A stretch of 64,000 nucleotides of DNA from Dryococelus australis (GCA_029891345.1 CM056999.1:30252418-30316417), one strand, 5' to 3'. Positions 1 through 12,799 are shown, numbered from the stretch's first letter. The notes: generated by a model not told the origin, from the letters alone. Program-made: numbers and translations.

Positions 1-2900
1 GGCTGTGCGGCAGCAATTTGCTGTGGTCGGGCAATGCTGCAATCTAGGGCGCACAGGGCGAGTGGTGTGGCAATGCTGCGTGCTGGCTGTGGGTAAGGGA
101 AAGAAAGTAATGCATGTGCGATTCTTGTCTGGGACCAGTTGTGGATACGCGAGCGCTCGTGTTGACAATTCATGTGACTGACTTGTAATTGCTGGCCTTG
201 CCGACGGTTTACTTGCACTTTGCTGAGGGGGAACTTTAACTGACCTAAATGCACCTGCAGGTGTTCTGTGTGATGCAATGTGTGAGATGAGGCGGGAATG
301 CTGGCTGTTGTTGATAATAACCTTGTTCTCAATAACGGATCTAGGTGTGGAAACACTGTGTGGCTGCAGGTCACAGGAGGTGTTAAATTTCGCAATATCT
401 GCATACGACAGTATACGGATGACTTTGTTGAAAAATGCACGACATTGGTCTCAAACTCGGATGTTGGGGTTCGTGGGGGTTTCGTGCTCTATTCCCTCGT
501 ATCTTAGTTTTTTGTTGTCTATTGGCCTGCCAGTCTATTGCTGTTAGTATGCCCCCAGTTGTTGTAGTGGTTGTTCGCTGTGTACTGGGATGTGTAGGAG
601 TCTTGGTGGTGGGGGTTGTGAGGGGTGTTCGCATAGCCATGGAAGATTGTTCTGCCCCTGTTGTTGTAGTGTTGACCACGGTGCTGATAGGAAAATTGTG
701 GGTTTGTTTGAGGGATGAATATCTATAATAGAACAATGAGGTAGGATTATACGAACAGAAATTACTATTTGATGTGAACAGCTGTGCGTAAAGTAAAAAT
801 ACAAATTGCAAGGTAGTGGGAAATAATTATGCTTGTGTGCGATATGGCAATGTAATCCGCAGCCACATGTCTTCCTCGCAACGAACAGTATTCTACGTGC
901 TGCCCAAGGGAAAATGTCAAATAAAGTAGTAAGCTAACTCGCCTAAGCGCGAGGTGGGACGTTAGGCGCTTCCGTCAGTGTTATGTATCTCCTTTCCTAA
1001 CTCCTATTCTTGCCACTGATACAACAATATATCAATCAATCCATTATCAAGACTAGGATGGGGTAGACATACTTATTCAGGGACGTAGCTCTACTAGTTC
1101 ACTAACAACTTCAGCAGGTTCATAACACAACTACTTTATTAAGCATTAGATATATATGTATATAAATGGGAATGGAGACAACATGTTACAATGAATAAGT
1201 ATAACGAATAAGTTTTCAGATCGCAGTTACTCACAGATGGATTGGTGCCATTAAGTTACAACATATTCAAGTACCTAAACTTGCCAGTTAATATTCAATT
1301 AGTGCTTAAGGGGGCAACAGTGTCTCGAAGGATAATGTTTCACCCTAACTGCTAGTTCGAGTTATGCTCACCAATTAACCTATAGAAGACCCAGTACTCC
1401 TCAAGGCCGCGGTGTCATGATGCTCAAGTTGCCAGCTCTGGCAACTAACATCATGGTATCTCAAGGGTCATCAAGTCACAGGGGGGAGGCAGCATATATG
1501 GACGTTTCATACGCCTCACCCAGTAGGTCAGCGTCGTGAATTTACAAAACTTCCTCAATCCATATCCCGCTGTAGTTTAGGTGGTAATTCTCATGTGGCT
1601 GTTGAAGCGGTCCTGGTTGCTACAATATGTTAATCAGAAGTTAGCATTGGTTATTGTTTTTAAAGTGAAATTAGTCGCATTTGATAATCAATACATAAAT
1701 ACTACTTATAAGTGTTCTTGACTGGATATGAAGCAAGGAGTGCATTCTTGGTTTTCGCTCATTGTGACTTATTGGTAGATGGGTATTTTGTTTCAGTTCA
1801 ATACATATATAGTATTTTCATTTGGATATTCATTACGGCAATATTATGGTTCATTTACTTGATACACGATTAAAAGAAATATTTATTTACCCTGTCTAGT
1901 TCTTGAATCGCTATGTATATACTACCTACATATAAATATTCTCGCTTATTATGTATTTTTGTTATACGAATATACATATTTTACTCTTGATGATTAATAA
2001 CGTATGTGCTCAACTCTGCCAACAAAAGCCTCACATATCATTATCAATACAATTTTTTTAAGTCTCTCAAAAAGTTAAGCTGTATGGATAACAATTAAAC
2101 ATGGTGTTCTTCGGAAGTTTGCGATAATTTGTCTGCCCTTCAGAAACAGTCTTCCTAGAATAATTAAAAACATTAAAATATTTTGGTTATAATAGAGTAT
2201 GTTATGAAAAGTTGATGTTTGTTGTGTAATGAGTACTTAGTGTTAGTGTTATTCCAAGATATTAAATTAGCATGTGTTGAACTTAAAGACAAATAAAAAG
2301 AACGACAATTTTAAAGGATTATTTAATATTTAATGTTTCAGATGAGTGAGTTTAAATAAATATCGCACATAGTGATTCATCTACATATATGCCTCTTTGG
2401 GAATTGAAACAAAGTATATATTAGTATAACTGTACATGCCTGTGTTTACAGTGAAGTTTTGACTAAATAGTATGTTTGAATTTTGATGCTTTTCGAAGAA
2501 TTTTGTTAAATTTATCTAACACTTAAGCTTCCTATGCGATGAAAAAGGGTTGATTGTGTAAATACTTGTTACGCAGATAAGATCTAAGTATCATATAAGG
2601 ATCGAATCCACTGTTAAAAAGAGCAGCTCTTAACAAACATTCTTTGATTGAAGAGTTTTTATGTAATATACATTTTTTTGATTGCTATATGCAGTATGGG
2701 ATAGCACGATTTGAATGTGACGAGTGTTTAATTTGGATCTTAATTTAGTTTTAAATTATGTTATATAGTAAATTAGAAGAACGGGATCTTGGTAAGGTTT
2801 TTTCTTTGCATATATCATTATACTTAAAATTATACACGTGTGATTATGTGTGCTGGAAGACAGATGATGGAAATTTGTTAATTTATGTTGTATGATAGTT
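1..2900. other. Non-coding, no gene seen
   Basis: The first 250 bases are GC-rich and the rest becomes AT-rich. The open frames around 280-810 lie in GT-rich low-complexity sequence and contradict each other on the two strands, so I do not treat them as genes. At 1417-1455 there is an imperfect hairpin built from CATGATG and GTTGCCAG with their complements. I see no domain, RNA gene or terminal repeat here. Confidence 0.6.
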
Positions 2901-2910
2901 TTTTATTTAG

Positions 2911-3430
2911 TTGTCAAGTATTTAGTTTTGTTTGTTAAGTAGTTTGGTGGTATGGTGTTTTGTGATTGGGTGTTATGTTGTTAGTATTGTAGTTTGATGG
3001 GGTTTGATAATATGATAGTGTTTGTTTTTGTATGCTTTGTTCATTTGAGTTGTATGATATGTTGATAGAGTTGTCAAGTATTTAGTTTTGCTTGTAAAGC
3101 TTGGTGGTATGGGGTTTTGCAGTTGCCTGGTATAATATGTGCAAATGAGTTGTGAGTGTGTTTTTAAGCAGATTTTGGTCATGTTGGGTGAATTTGGGTT
3201 GATATGTGTTAATATGGTTCATTAGGAGCATGTCTTGTGTGAAGCAGGTTTGTCAATTGGAATATTTTAGGCATTTTTGTGTATGAGTTTGTGTTATTCT
3301 GTGTGTGTGTCTGCACACACATGGGTGTGTGTTTTGCTATTGCCTGATGAAATGTTTTATCAGAGTAATTAATTGGAAATATTCTGTGTGTGTGGGTGTT
3401 TGTATAAGTTGAAGCCAGATACACAATTGT
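2911..3430. repeat. GT-rich degenerate tandem repeat
   Basis: The segment starting TTGTCAAGTATTTAGTTTTG at 2911 recurs at 3071, giving a 160-base period. It is followed by related GTGTGTG-rich stretches, with GGAAATATTCTGTGTGTG-like phrases at about 3257 and 3376. Reverse-strand open frames here are by-products of the repeat and show no protein family features. Confidence 0.6.
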
Positions 3431-3924
3431 TTTTCCTATTAGGGTTCATTGACATTGCAAGAATAAAGCAGGAAGTGTTCTCGCTTGAAATTATCCTATG
3501 GAAATCATGTTTACGGTAAGGCTGTAGTATTGAGCTGTCGTTCCTTGGAAGCATAAGTATGTGTCTCTACATATAATGTGCATACTTGATAAGTTTGTAT
3601 AGTGAATGCTGGTACAGGGTAAGTGTAATGCCTTCCACCCAAAATAATATGTAATAATAATGCACGTTCAAATTCTGAAACAAATGAAATGTTATGACAG
3701 TTGATGTTTGGCTGTTTTACTGAGAGGATACATTACTTTAGTGAATGTTTAGTTGTTAATCATTCATGTGTAGACATGTATACCTACTAAATATTCACTG
3801 CATGTTCTTCAAAAGTTGGCATCGAACATATAACACATTTTTTGAGCAGCAGACACAGATCAGGTAATATGGTAGACATCGAGCATAAGTGAATGCCTAA
3901 GATTGCATTTTCCAGAATTGTCGT

Positions 3925-4138
3925 ATAAATATTAAGTGAGTCGCCTGGGAATCGAAGTTGGTAATCCAGAAATAACATTACATTAATTACTATTAGCAGG
4001 AATACAAAGCAACAATACATTTTTGTAAAATTTGGATATAAAATAATACTAGGTGTTGGGACCGAGACTCGAACTTGATAATCCGCAACTACTATTACAT
4101 TAATTGCTCTAAGCAGTTATCCAACTCACAAATAAAAT
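3925..4138 (-). repeat. Two tandem tRNA-derived SINE heads
   Basis: Reverse complement of 4062-4135 reads like a tRNA: a box A-like stretch (TTGGATAACTGCTTAGAGC) followed about 40 bases on by a box B-like stretch (AAGTTCGAGTCTC). 3925-3990 is a diverged second copy with box B-like ACTTCGATTCCC. Both share the internal phrase TAATGTAAT. These are probably SINE remnants and not working tRNAs, since the acceptor stem is not convincingly closed. Confidence 0.55.
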
Positions 4139-4212
4139 CTGTTTAAAATCGAAAATAAAATAAATATTACATGGGTAAATATGTCCTTGATGAGTGTGCT
4201 TGATCATTTTAT

Positions 4213-5035
4213 ACTTAACTATGCTTACAAAAGGTTATAAGTGATGTTTGCCCTTGCAGCATTATTTGTTGTTGGGCTTGAGGTGTATGTTATGATTCTG
4301 ATGATTGTAGCTATGGTAGATGGTAAATTATGAGTTAGCATGCTTATAAAAAGACTTTAAGTGTGCTTGACCTTGTAGTCTTGTTTGCTGTTGGGGTTGC
4401 TGTGTGTTATGAAATTGATGATTGTAGCTTTGGTATATGGAAAATCATCAGTTAGTATGCTTATAAAACAGCTTTAAGTGTGTTTGACCTTGTAATCTTG
4501 TTTGCTGTTGGGGTTGCTGTGTGTGTTATGAAATTGATTGTAGCTTTGGTATATGGGAAATTATGACTTGGTATGCTTATAAAAAGGCTTTAGGTTTGTT
4601 TGACCTTGTAGCACTGTCTGTTGTTGGGGTTGATCTGTGTGTTATGAATTTGATGACTGTAGCAACAACTGTTCGGAATTTATGAGTGACTATGCTTATA
4701 AATGTTTTTAGGTGTGTTTGACCTTGTCAGAAAGGGTTAAGGGCTTAAATGACCTTACCATTGTGGTGTATGTCGAGTGCGATGTCTACATTATAAATTG
4801 TTCGGAAATAATGAGTATGTTTATAAAAGGCCTTAAATACATTATTGGCCTTGCGAAAAAGGTTTTAGGACTTAAATGAGATTACCACTATGGTGTATGT
4901 CGGGTATGATGTCTATATTATGAATTCAATGACAATACCTTTAATGGTTTGGAAATTATGTCTATATTTATAAATGGACTTAACTGAAAATTGATCATGT
5001 TAGAAAGGGTTTATGACTTAAATGACCTGTTGAAA
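4213..5035. repeat. Minisatellite, about 118-bp unit, seven copies
   Basis: Units begin at TGCTTATAAAA-like anchors at 4222, 4341, 4458, 4574, 4693, 4818 and 4964, giving steps of 119, 117, 116, 119, 125 and 146 bases. Each unit carries TTTGACCTTGTA..., TGTTGGGGTTG and TTATGAAATTGATGATTGTAG. The first four are similar; the last three diverge and lengthen, as expected of a decaying array edge. No coding potential is apparent. Confidence 0.85.
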
Positions 5036-5243
5036 GGTAAACGATGCATAGTGTTTGATGTTTGGAGTGCTTGCATAATTAGTTTAAAAATAAAAATAAA
5101 AATTGCTTCTATGCATAGTAAAATCCAAGATGGCAACAGTTATAGTTATATAATCATTTCTTCTAAAGACATATTCTTAAGTGTCTAGTAAATACGAATT
5201 TTTTTATGTCACTTCGTTATGTTTGTTTTGAATACATATATAT

Positions 5244-5367
5244 ATAATTTAAAGTCAACTTTTTTATTTAAAAAATTATATTGAATTTTTGGTTGTCGTG
5301 TCCCCATAATTTAAAGTCAACTTTTTTATTTAAAAAATTATATTGAATTTTTGGTTGTCGTGCCCCC
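5244..5367. repeat. 62-bp tandem duplication
   Basis: A 62-base unit beginning ATAATTTAAAGTCAAC occurs twice in direct succession (5244-5305 and 5306-5367) with a single T/C difference near its end (GTCGTGTCCCC versus GTCGTGCCCCC). The near identity points to a recent duplication. The rest of 5036-5610 is AT-rich and shows nothing else. Confidence 0.9.
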
Positions 5368-5617
5368 ATAAACTAAACTCCTTTAAATACGAGCTCATTA
5401 ACATGTTGCTTCATATATGTATATTTGAAAATTTTTGAAAGTTTTTTATACATAAATAATACTTAAATTCCCAACTTAGTTTATATAATAACACTTTAAC
5501 TAATCGATTGTTCAAGCATGATATATGCTACATATTCGTTTTGAATGTGCGAGTACGTATGTGTGTTTCTAATTATATATACAACATTTAAAATTCAATT
5601 GAGATCTAAATTCTCGT

Positions 5618-5692
5618 CGCCATGTGGGTAAAGGTGCCGAGCATTGGAGCCAGGGTTTCCTAGTTCAAAACCCTCCGAAATAAAAGTTTTTT
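5618..5692 (+). repeat. tRNA-derived SINE fragment
   Basis: GTCGCCATGTGGGTAAAGG resembles an A box region and CTAGTTCAAAACCCTCC a B box region at tRNA-like spacing, followed by a short tail ending in AAAAGTTTTTTT. It is too diverged to be a tRNA gene. Confidence 0.45.
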
Positions 5693-5844
5693 TCGTAATG
5701 CACTAACACATTACAAATATGATGGAGAGAATTGTCTTAAGCTTCCAACCGATCAGAGTGTTCATATTAACAGATAATGGCATCAAACAAGATTGGCCGT
5801 GGCTGATAATCGACTCGCTTGGTCTCTGGCAGGCATTGTGAGAA

Positions 5845-5886
5845 CTTGATGTCGTCATCGGCCTAGTGGCCGATGACGACATCAAG
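5845..5886. repeat. Perfect hairpin, 19-bp arms, 4-nt loop
   Basis: CTTGATGTCGTCATCGGCC (5845-5863) is followed by TAGT and then its exact complement (5868-5886). There is no mismatch in 19 pairs. It is not a bacterial-type terminator (no T tract, eukaryotic context). It looks like a template-switch or snap-back scar. Confidence 0.9.
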
Positions 5887-5969
5887 AGATACTAGTCCTC
5901 CTGGCAGACAACTCTTACAACTATGCTGATGGCTTTGATGACGACAGCAGTGCTGTCTAGTAGTCACAT

Positions 5970-6560
5970 AGGGAATTGAACACGGTATATTTCGTCGGAA
6001 AATTAAAGGATGTTTGGTTGGGGGGGGGTGGTGGTGGGTGGTGGTGATGAGACTGGAATTCAGAATAAATAGCACAGCAGAGGGATGGTGTGGAGAGGGT
6101 GTTAACCATATCTGAGGAGAGTCTACAGGCTCGGAGCAGGGACCCAATATAACCCAAACTAACTACAGCATACCTTGTTGTGAAGGAGGTAAGTTTTGAA
6201 GAGGGAATGGGTGTTAGTGTTGGTTGGTGAAGGGGTGGAGAGGGATGATAGTGTATCATAAATCAGGTTTAGATAACCACAGTGTAGTTCCTTGAGATGA
6301 AGGAAGTTGTGGTGGTGGTAGGTAGGTGAAGGGGAGAAGAAAGGTGTTAGTGTAACAGATATCAGGTGTAGATAGGCATATGAGAGGAAGTTTGATAGTA
6401 TAGTATCTCGCAGCATGCATACAATTAATTCCTGACGTAATTACAGTATATTTCATTGTGAAGGAGTGGGTGGTGGGAGGTGGTTGTGGAGTGGGTGGGG
6501 GTGTAGGTAAGTGAAGGTGTTGGAGCAGATTGAGGTGGAGGAGGAGCAAGTGAGATGAAA
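5970..6560. repeat. GGTGG-rich degenerate minisatellite
   Basis: At least three or four related units of about 110-160 bases start near 5980, 6167, 6280 and 6445. They share TACAGTATATTTCATTGTGAAGG-like openings, then a run of GGTGGTGG or GGGTGG, then GGTGTTAGTG and AGATATCAGGTGTAGATA-like phrases. The tract TTGGGGGGGGGGTGGTGGTG at 6016-6036 could fold into a G-quadruplex. Open frames on the reverse strand are Pro/His-rich translations of this repeat. Confidence 0.65.
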
Positions 6561-6618
6561 CCCTTTCCAGGTTAATCATATGGCAGGAATAGTCACATTG
6601 CACATAGTCACTATGCCA

Positions 6619-6649
6619 GCCAGCTATGAGAGCCTATCTCATAGCTGGC
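6619..6649. repeat. Perfect hairpin, 13-bp arms, 5-nt loop
   Basis: GCCAGCTATGAGA (6619-6631), loop GCCTA, then the exact complement (6637-6649). It begins a GC-rich non-coding block (about 6600-7170) in which I recognise no gene. Confidence 0.9.
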
Positions 6650-7562
6650 GGCAGGGCGTCTGCTACCCTTCGACCGTCGTATGGGATGCTGCCAGAACGC
6701 TGAACGCAGGTGGTGGATGTATCCATGGCAAGGTTTGTCTTCAAAGTAAAATGGTGTTTCTGAGCTGCGGCTGGGAGGACTTCTGCCCTGTCCATGGAGG
6801 CCGCTATTGACCCAATGCCACGGTCCGCAGGGCTTGTTTAGCACTATGCACCCCCGCCCTGCACCCCTCCATCAACATAGTCCAGAATGTTTCTTTGTCT
6901 GAGACGAGAAGTTCCTTGCACCCACTATACATCTCCCTTCCCCTACAGCCCAGAATACGTTTTTGGTTAGCTAGAGCACTGCCTGCTGCAGCTAGGTTCC
7001 CCTCCTCCTCCACTGCAGAATGCATCTTTGTGCACCACATCGGGACTCTCCACCTGCCAGACACCTCCACAGGCCACAAATTTTTAACTCACCCGAATGC
7101 ATTAACCTGCTTGCAAAGTTCCCCTCCCCCTCTCCTCATCAAACTTTCACATTCGCCTGTTCGTTGACTTGTTCAGAAAGGGAGTTTCTGCTATTTTCGA
7201 GATGCAAGGAATGGCTTGCTTCCAGCGAAATAAAATTTTGCTATCAACGTCCCGCTGATGAAATTATTTCCCTGGAGTTAAAATGAATTTTAATTCCAAG
7301 AAATTAATTTTAATATAATAAATTTAAATCACAATATATAAACCTTTCCTGTGAACCTGTTTTTAAGTTAAATCCTATAAACTCTGAAGTCATTAAAAAA
7401 TATGGTATCTTGTTCTTCAGCAAACCTACTAATTTTAGGTTTAAATTAATCCAGGTATCTGTGAAAAAATATTTTATTCAAGATATATTTTCACTTGCTA
7501 AAATTTATAACTAATGCAAAACACCCATCCTTCGATATAAGCAATACAAGAGTTGTTGCCTG

Positions 7563-8960
7563 TTATTTATTCGATTTGAAGGGTGTCTGGGAAAGTCTTT
7601 GTTGCCTGATTGTGTTCTGTTCGAGGGGTGGAGAGTGAAATATTTGTCTGTTGTGGTACATAGTCTTTCCTTGTAGCAAAAGGCTGATGATTTTGTTGGT
7701 GATTATAGTTGTGATATTTGTTGTGTAATTGAGGTTGTGGGCTGTTATAGTTGCGTTTTGGTTTTGCATAGTGAGATTCGCTATTCCCTCTTTTAACTTT
7801 ACGACTTCTGCATGCAGTGAATCTGTGTCAAATATGTTTTGATACCCTGATATCGCCTGATTGTACCTGAAAAGGCCTAATTCTGCTCTATGAAAATTTG
7901 TCACAATGTCTTCAACAGTGCCGTTTTTCAGGCCAACGATCTTGTCTGCTACAGAAGGTAGCAGTGAGCGCCATACAATACCTATGAAATCAGTATGACT
8001 GATGTTTGGGTTGTACTTGCACGTGTAAAACATAAGGGTTTCTGTATGCTTCTGTGCTCTCTCATTTAATTTCTGTTTGGTGGTGTACAAAACTTGTTTT
8101 AGATACTCCTCTATGGCTGGTGTGGAGAATGTTGTTTTGAGCTTGTTTACTATTCCATGCCATGTTATTACTCCTACATGAGTTTGTTGGTAACCGTCTA
8201 ATGTATGTTTTTTCTGATCCCTTTACATAATATTTTAACCATTAGTATTTTTCTTCCTCATTCCAATTGTTGTGTTCAGCTGCATAATTGTACTATTCAA
8301 TAAATTCTGTCCATTTTTTATTGCCATCCCCAGAAAATGTGGGTATGGACAATGGGTGTTGGACAATAATGTTGACTGGTGGAGCATTTGTCATGTTAGC
8401 AGTTTGTGGTGTAACTTATAGTGGTGTTGCTAATGGTGAATTTTCATAAATGTTTGCTGTAGTATTAATGTTAATTCCAACTGGTGCAAGGTAATCTGAT
8501 GTGTGTTGTTCAATGTTTTGGTAATTGGTGGGTGGTGTTTTGGTAGAAGGCCGCTGTAGGAAATTTTTGTTATGAGGTTATGTGTAATGCATGTGAAATG
8601 TGTATTATAATTCAGGGTTTTCCTGTAATAGTTTCTCCATGGTATCACTAAAGCTTTGAAAGTTGTCTACTGTGTTTGTGTTGTGTGCTAATAGTTTCTT
8701 TTGTGTGTCTGACAAATCAATTGTTGGATATTTAATTATGCTTCTGGCTGTGTTTAGAAACAAAGTGGTAGGTTTTTCCATCATAAATCACGTTGTACTG
8801 TCTGTCACCGGAATGTATGGTCTTACCTACTAGCATGCACACACATAACCTGCTTTTAGTAACTGGTATTTCGAAACTGTGCAAGTCTTCGTTGAATTTT
8901 TGCATTTTGCAAGGGTCAAAACGGTCCGAAAAGCGGCCGTGATTTAGCATGCATTACTTT
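7563..8960 (-). pseudogene. Gypsy-type retrotransposon gag relic
   Basis: Reverse-strand reading gives a discontinuous Gag-like protein about 460 codons long. The middle has the retrotransposon Gag signature: a leader ending in IPTFSGDGNKKWTEF (about 8345), a W-led helix, then LKQVLYTTKQKLNE and a helix-rich capsid region with WRSLLPSVADKIVGLKNGTV. The C-terminal third is Asn/Gln-rich. An in-frame TAG and TAA near 8230-8310 and short frame changes break it, so it is dead. The upstream frame (8550-8950) stays mostly open and probably belongs to the same Gag. No zinc knuckle, protease or reverse transcriptase follows within 7.5-4 kb, so pol is missing. The family call rests on pattern recognition, not on a search. 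Confidence 0.6.
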
Positions 8961-9280
8961 CTAAGCAAACAAAAGCACACATACTCTCACTATACTACAA
9001 TGGCCGCCTTATCCTGCCGAAGGGGGTGCAATGTGACTATTCCTGCAAGCGTGTGCTGGCGTGGCCGAAATTAGCTGGCTAGCGTAACACCACGTGGCTT
9101 TGAATGAGTTGAACCAGTTTGCAATGTCACTGCTGTTTACTATCGTTCTAGCTAGGTCAGTGAACTGAACTTGCTTAAAAGCTTTCTTGCAGGGGGTGAA
9201 ACCCTGGGTGGAGGGGATTATGAGGCATTTCCATATTCTGATTTTTAATCGGAATAGCAATGCAATGAATCGAAATGTTA

Positions 9281-9320
9281 GGTATAAAACTCAGTTGCGG
9301 ATGCAACTGAGTTTTATACC
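9281..9320. repeat. Perfect hairpin, 18-bp arms, 4-nt loop
   Basis: GGTATAAAACTCAGTTGC (9281-9298), loop GGAT, exact complement (9303-9320). Directly after it, at 9326-9366, the phrase TGTCCACACTTGC repeats three times in direct tandem. Confidence 0.9.
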
Positions 9321-9399
9321 ACTTACTGTCCACACTTGTCCACACTTGCTGTCCACACTTGCTGTCTCTGGATTTTAAATACTATAACCTGCATGATTT

Positions 9400-11130
9400 T
9401 GGAAGGGAATGAACCCCATGGTTAGGTGGAAGTGGAACTAGTTTCTACTAGTACATTAATAGAATATTGCAGCTAGACTGGGAATTCCTATCTCCCACCA
9501 ATTTCTGTGGTACGTTAATTTAATTTATGCTATGTGTGCACTTAATGGGGAGGTTGGAACCTCCAGCTGCCTCCACCATTTTCTGTGGCCTTACTTTAGG
9601 ATGTTTCAGGCCATGCAAGAAGGGGATAACAGTAACTAGATGGAATAGAGCACTCAATTCATTAAATAATACTTTTATTCACTCACAGCAACTATACAAC
9701 ATTTGACATGATCCGCACTCAGCATTACTTTATAGTTATCAAGTATTGGCAATAAGATCTGTAACTGTACGTCTATGATTAATATAATTATTGTGCTCAT
9801 TGACTCAGAGGGAGTCTGGAGGGTTCCATGAGTATCCCTAATGCATCACGACCTAGGGCGCCATACTGGAATTATATTTACCTGGCTATTCTTGTTGTCG
9901 CTAACGTGCAGCAGACCTCTTCGATAGTGCCAGTGGCTGTAGTCGAAGCGGGACCACTGGCCTTGTGGTCTTCTCTGAGAGTCGTCCTCCAGTCGTCCAC
10001 CATCGCCCCAGACTTATATAGGGCCTCGCCCGGCCTCAGTACCTTCCCTGGCAGGGGTGTTTTCTAAACAGTCTGTCTGACTCGCCAAGGTCGCACCATC
10101 CTGCACTCCCACATGCCGCTTGCCAGCCCTGGCTAATGGTGATCACACCATTTTTCACACGTAGATTTCTCCATAAGCTTGATTGCAAGATTTTATAACA
10201 TACATCGAGAATGAACTGTACATATTTGAATAAACATAAACTTATTTTATTTACAAATATTACTTTTTTCAATGTAATATTAATAAAATAGCTCGAATCC
10301 AGCCTGAAATGACTCTTATTGGAGCTGGAATCTGTTGAATTTCATGTTATTCTCTAAGAAGTCCAAATTTTAGCAAATTTAAAGGAAATCAGGGAACATT
10401 TTTAATACAAGTTTTATTTTAAAAAAAAGTGTAAAGATGATTTTTGAGTTTGTGTAAAGTATGATTGTGTTTTACCAGCAGACATCATTGTGTTAGATCC
10501 CAGCAGCAGTAGTAGTAATCTGTTTTGTGTGATGAAATATTTTGTTAAAAGTTTGGTGGGCTCTGCCACTAGCTGCTGCTGTAGAGATGAATATCAGAGG
10601 GGAACACTTGTAATTAGGATGGAGAGAGTTTGTTTACCTGGCTCTCAAAAGGTATTTTTTTTTTTAACTAGTTTCCTTCTTGCCTGTACAACATTGTGTT
10701 AATGTGTGGCGACAAGGCTTTCTCGAAGTGCTACTGCTCCCTCTCCTTTCAGTCATTCAGGAATATGATTCTTTTCTCAAACACTTTTGTAAATATATTT
10801 CCACTCAGTCCTCCAGAGTTGTTTGATTACATTTTGATTGTAAAGTTAGTTTTAAAATTATTTCATAGTTTATTTTATAAACATATTTTTCTCCCTCATG
10901 AAGACTGAAGTAAGAATTTGTATTTCTCATGAAAGGCACCCAGTTACCTGGACTTGAATAAAACCAGACCTGAAAAGCTTACTGCTACTTACCCACTCCT
11001 TTTCATGTTTATCAACATTTTTTTTCAAACTTCTCTTTGTAATATTAAATGTTTTGTCAACTCATCATACACAAAATATTATATAGTGACATGAGAAATA
11101 AAACTAATAAATAACAAGTCACAGTACTCC
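9400..11130. other. Non-coding interval; possible LTR fragment at 9.6-10.1 kb
   Basis: No gene is recognisable. A GC-richer block (9810-10110) contains a TATA-like ACTTATATAGGG at 10011-10022. A reverse-strand AATAAA-like signal lies at about 9670. That pairing suggests part of an LTR but I could not find a matching second copy or target duplication. The 10.2-11.1 kb part is AT-rich and empty. Confidence 0.35.
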
Positions 11131-11139
11131 TTTTGTCAT

Positions 11140-11965
11140 TAAAAAAACTTTATTTAAGAAATCCATAAAACACATTTTAGTTAACACTTCCAAGACAAAG
11201 ACTACATATTTCTCCTCAAAATAATTAAAATATTCACATTATTCATGTTACAACTGGAAAATTTTAAACATGTTTTTTACCATTTACATCTGAAAGCACT
11301 ACATGCTTAAAAATCGTTACTTTATCAAACATCGCAAATCATATTTGATCTCAAAATCTTTAAAATATTCACATCAATAATGGAATGACTGGAAAATTTG
11401 AAACAGGTTTTTTTTTACCATTTACATCTGAAAACACTACTTCCTCAAAAATCCTTACTTCACGTTACATCATAAATCATATTCCACCACAAAATCATTA
11501 AAATATTCACATAATTCATGTTACAACTTAAAAACTTTTATTTTGAAAAATCCTTACTTCAAGTTACATCAGAAATCATTAACACATTAAAAACCTTCAC
11601 TTCATATTATGGCTCAAAACTTTTAAATTTTAGAACTTTCACTTCACGTAACATCTTAAAACTATAAAATGACCATAACGAATCATGCTATGACTTAAAA
11701 ACTTTTAATTTGAAAAATTATCACATCATGTTACATCAGAAATCATTGACACTTTTAAAACTTCACTTCATATTACGCCTCAAAAACTTTTAAACTGTAG
11801 ACCTTTCACTTCATGTTACGTCTTAAATCTGTAAATTTATCGCAACAAATCAGGCTATGATTTAAAAAACTTTTAATCTCATAAATTATAAAATGATGTT
11901 ACATTGCAAAACATTAAAAAAATATATCATTAGTTTATAATACAACCATAAAATCACTAAACAAT
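11140..11965. repeat. AT-rich tandem array, units about 140 and 165 bp
   Basis: AAAATATTCACAT...ATTCATGTTACAACT...TTTACCATTTACATCTGAAAGCACTAC recurs at about 11218, 11351 and 11490. The array then continues with a second unit starting TTAAAAACTTTTA...TTACATCAGAAATCATT at about 11527, 11695 and 11862. Copies diverge progressively. No coding sense. Confidence 0.75.
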
Positions 11966-12119
11966 TTTAATTTTAATGTTCACAATAATGTCCATTTAAA
12001 GTTAAGACATAATCTCATTTTGCGTCTCTTTACATGAACAACATGTGGTAGTAGTGTGGCAGTGAAAGGGGTGATATTGGTGATAATATAGGAGTATATA
12101 TTATTTCTTATGGTGAATG

Positions 12120-12795
12120 CATGAATGAAGGAGGAAGTGGGGAAATTAATTTAAATTCCAGTGATTCAGGTGATAATAATTTAGGACACGGCATACTTGG
12201 AGGAGGTGAAGACACAAAATTTAAATGTGAAAATTCTTCAAAAGGCTTGGAATAAGTGGTTGTCATACACCTCTTCCCGCACAGTATTTAAGGGTGTAAC
12301 CCTTAAATCTAATGGAGTGCAATAAAAACAAATTTTTTGTTTTTGTACATGTGGCTCACCTGATTTGAAGGTTGTTGTTAAATTTATCATTTCCATGCTC
12401 AACACCGGAGGCAACGCCGAAGGCAGCGCAATAGACATCCTCAACGCTGGGGGCAGCACTCCAATTCCTCTCGATGATGAAGGCAGCACTGTAGAAATTC
12501 TCGATGCTGTAGTCACTGGAGGCGGCATTGTAAACAGTCTCGATGGCAGAGGTGATTGTGATACCCCTAATAAGTGCATTGACAAGAGCAATGGTTGTAG
12601 TATAGGACAATTTTCGTCGTCGTCATCATGCAAAGAATCTATCAAACATATAACTAAAGGATCTGAACCATTCAATATCTCATTAAAATAATCCCAATCA
12701 AAATTTGCAAGTTCTATATACAAAGCTTCGATAGAAGTTCCATAAACAAAGCAAGAAATCTTTGTAGGAATGCGACATCGCAATGCGAACTGCAC
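12120..12795 (-). other. Unrecognised coding-like open frame
   Basis: The reverse strand is open for 185 codons (12238-12795). The first 65 residues look protein-like (Trp/Asp/Tyr-containing stretch NFDWDYFNEILNGSD, then an acidic run DDDDEN). The remainder becomes Pro/Ser-rich and overlaps GGAGGCAGC-like repeated phrases (12400-12545) that also leave the forward strand open for 108 codons. I wondered about the linker before a LINE reverse transcriptase because of the W-centred motif, but nothing downstream confirms it. Function unknown. Confidence 0.25.
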
Positions 12796-12799
12796 AGGT

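Noticed and set aside
278-811. Overlapping open frames of 69-142 codons on both strands
   Set aside because: They lie in GT-rich low-complexity DNA, conflict with each other and show no domain.
1417-1455. Hairpin with GTTGCC/GGCAAC considered as an RFX X-box
   Set aside because: The spacer between half-sites is six bases, longer than the 0-3 allowed by the consensus.
3925-4138. Functional tRNA genes
   Set aside because: A- and B-box-like elements are present, but stems do not close properly and copies are tandem and diverged, so SINE remnants are more likely.
5959-6603. Reverse-strand Pro/His-rich frames
   Set aside because: Products of the GGTGG minisatellite.
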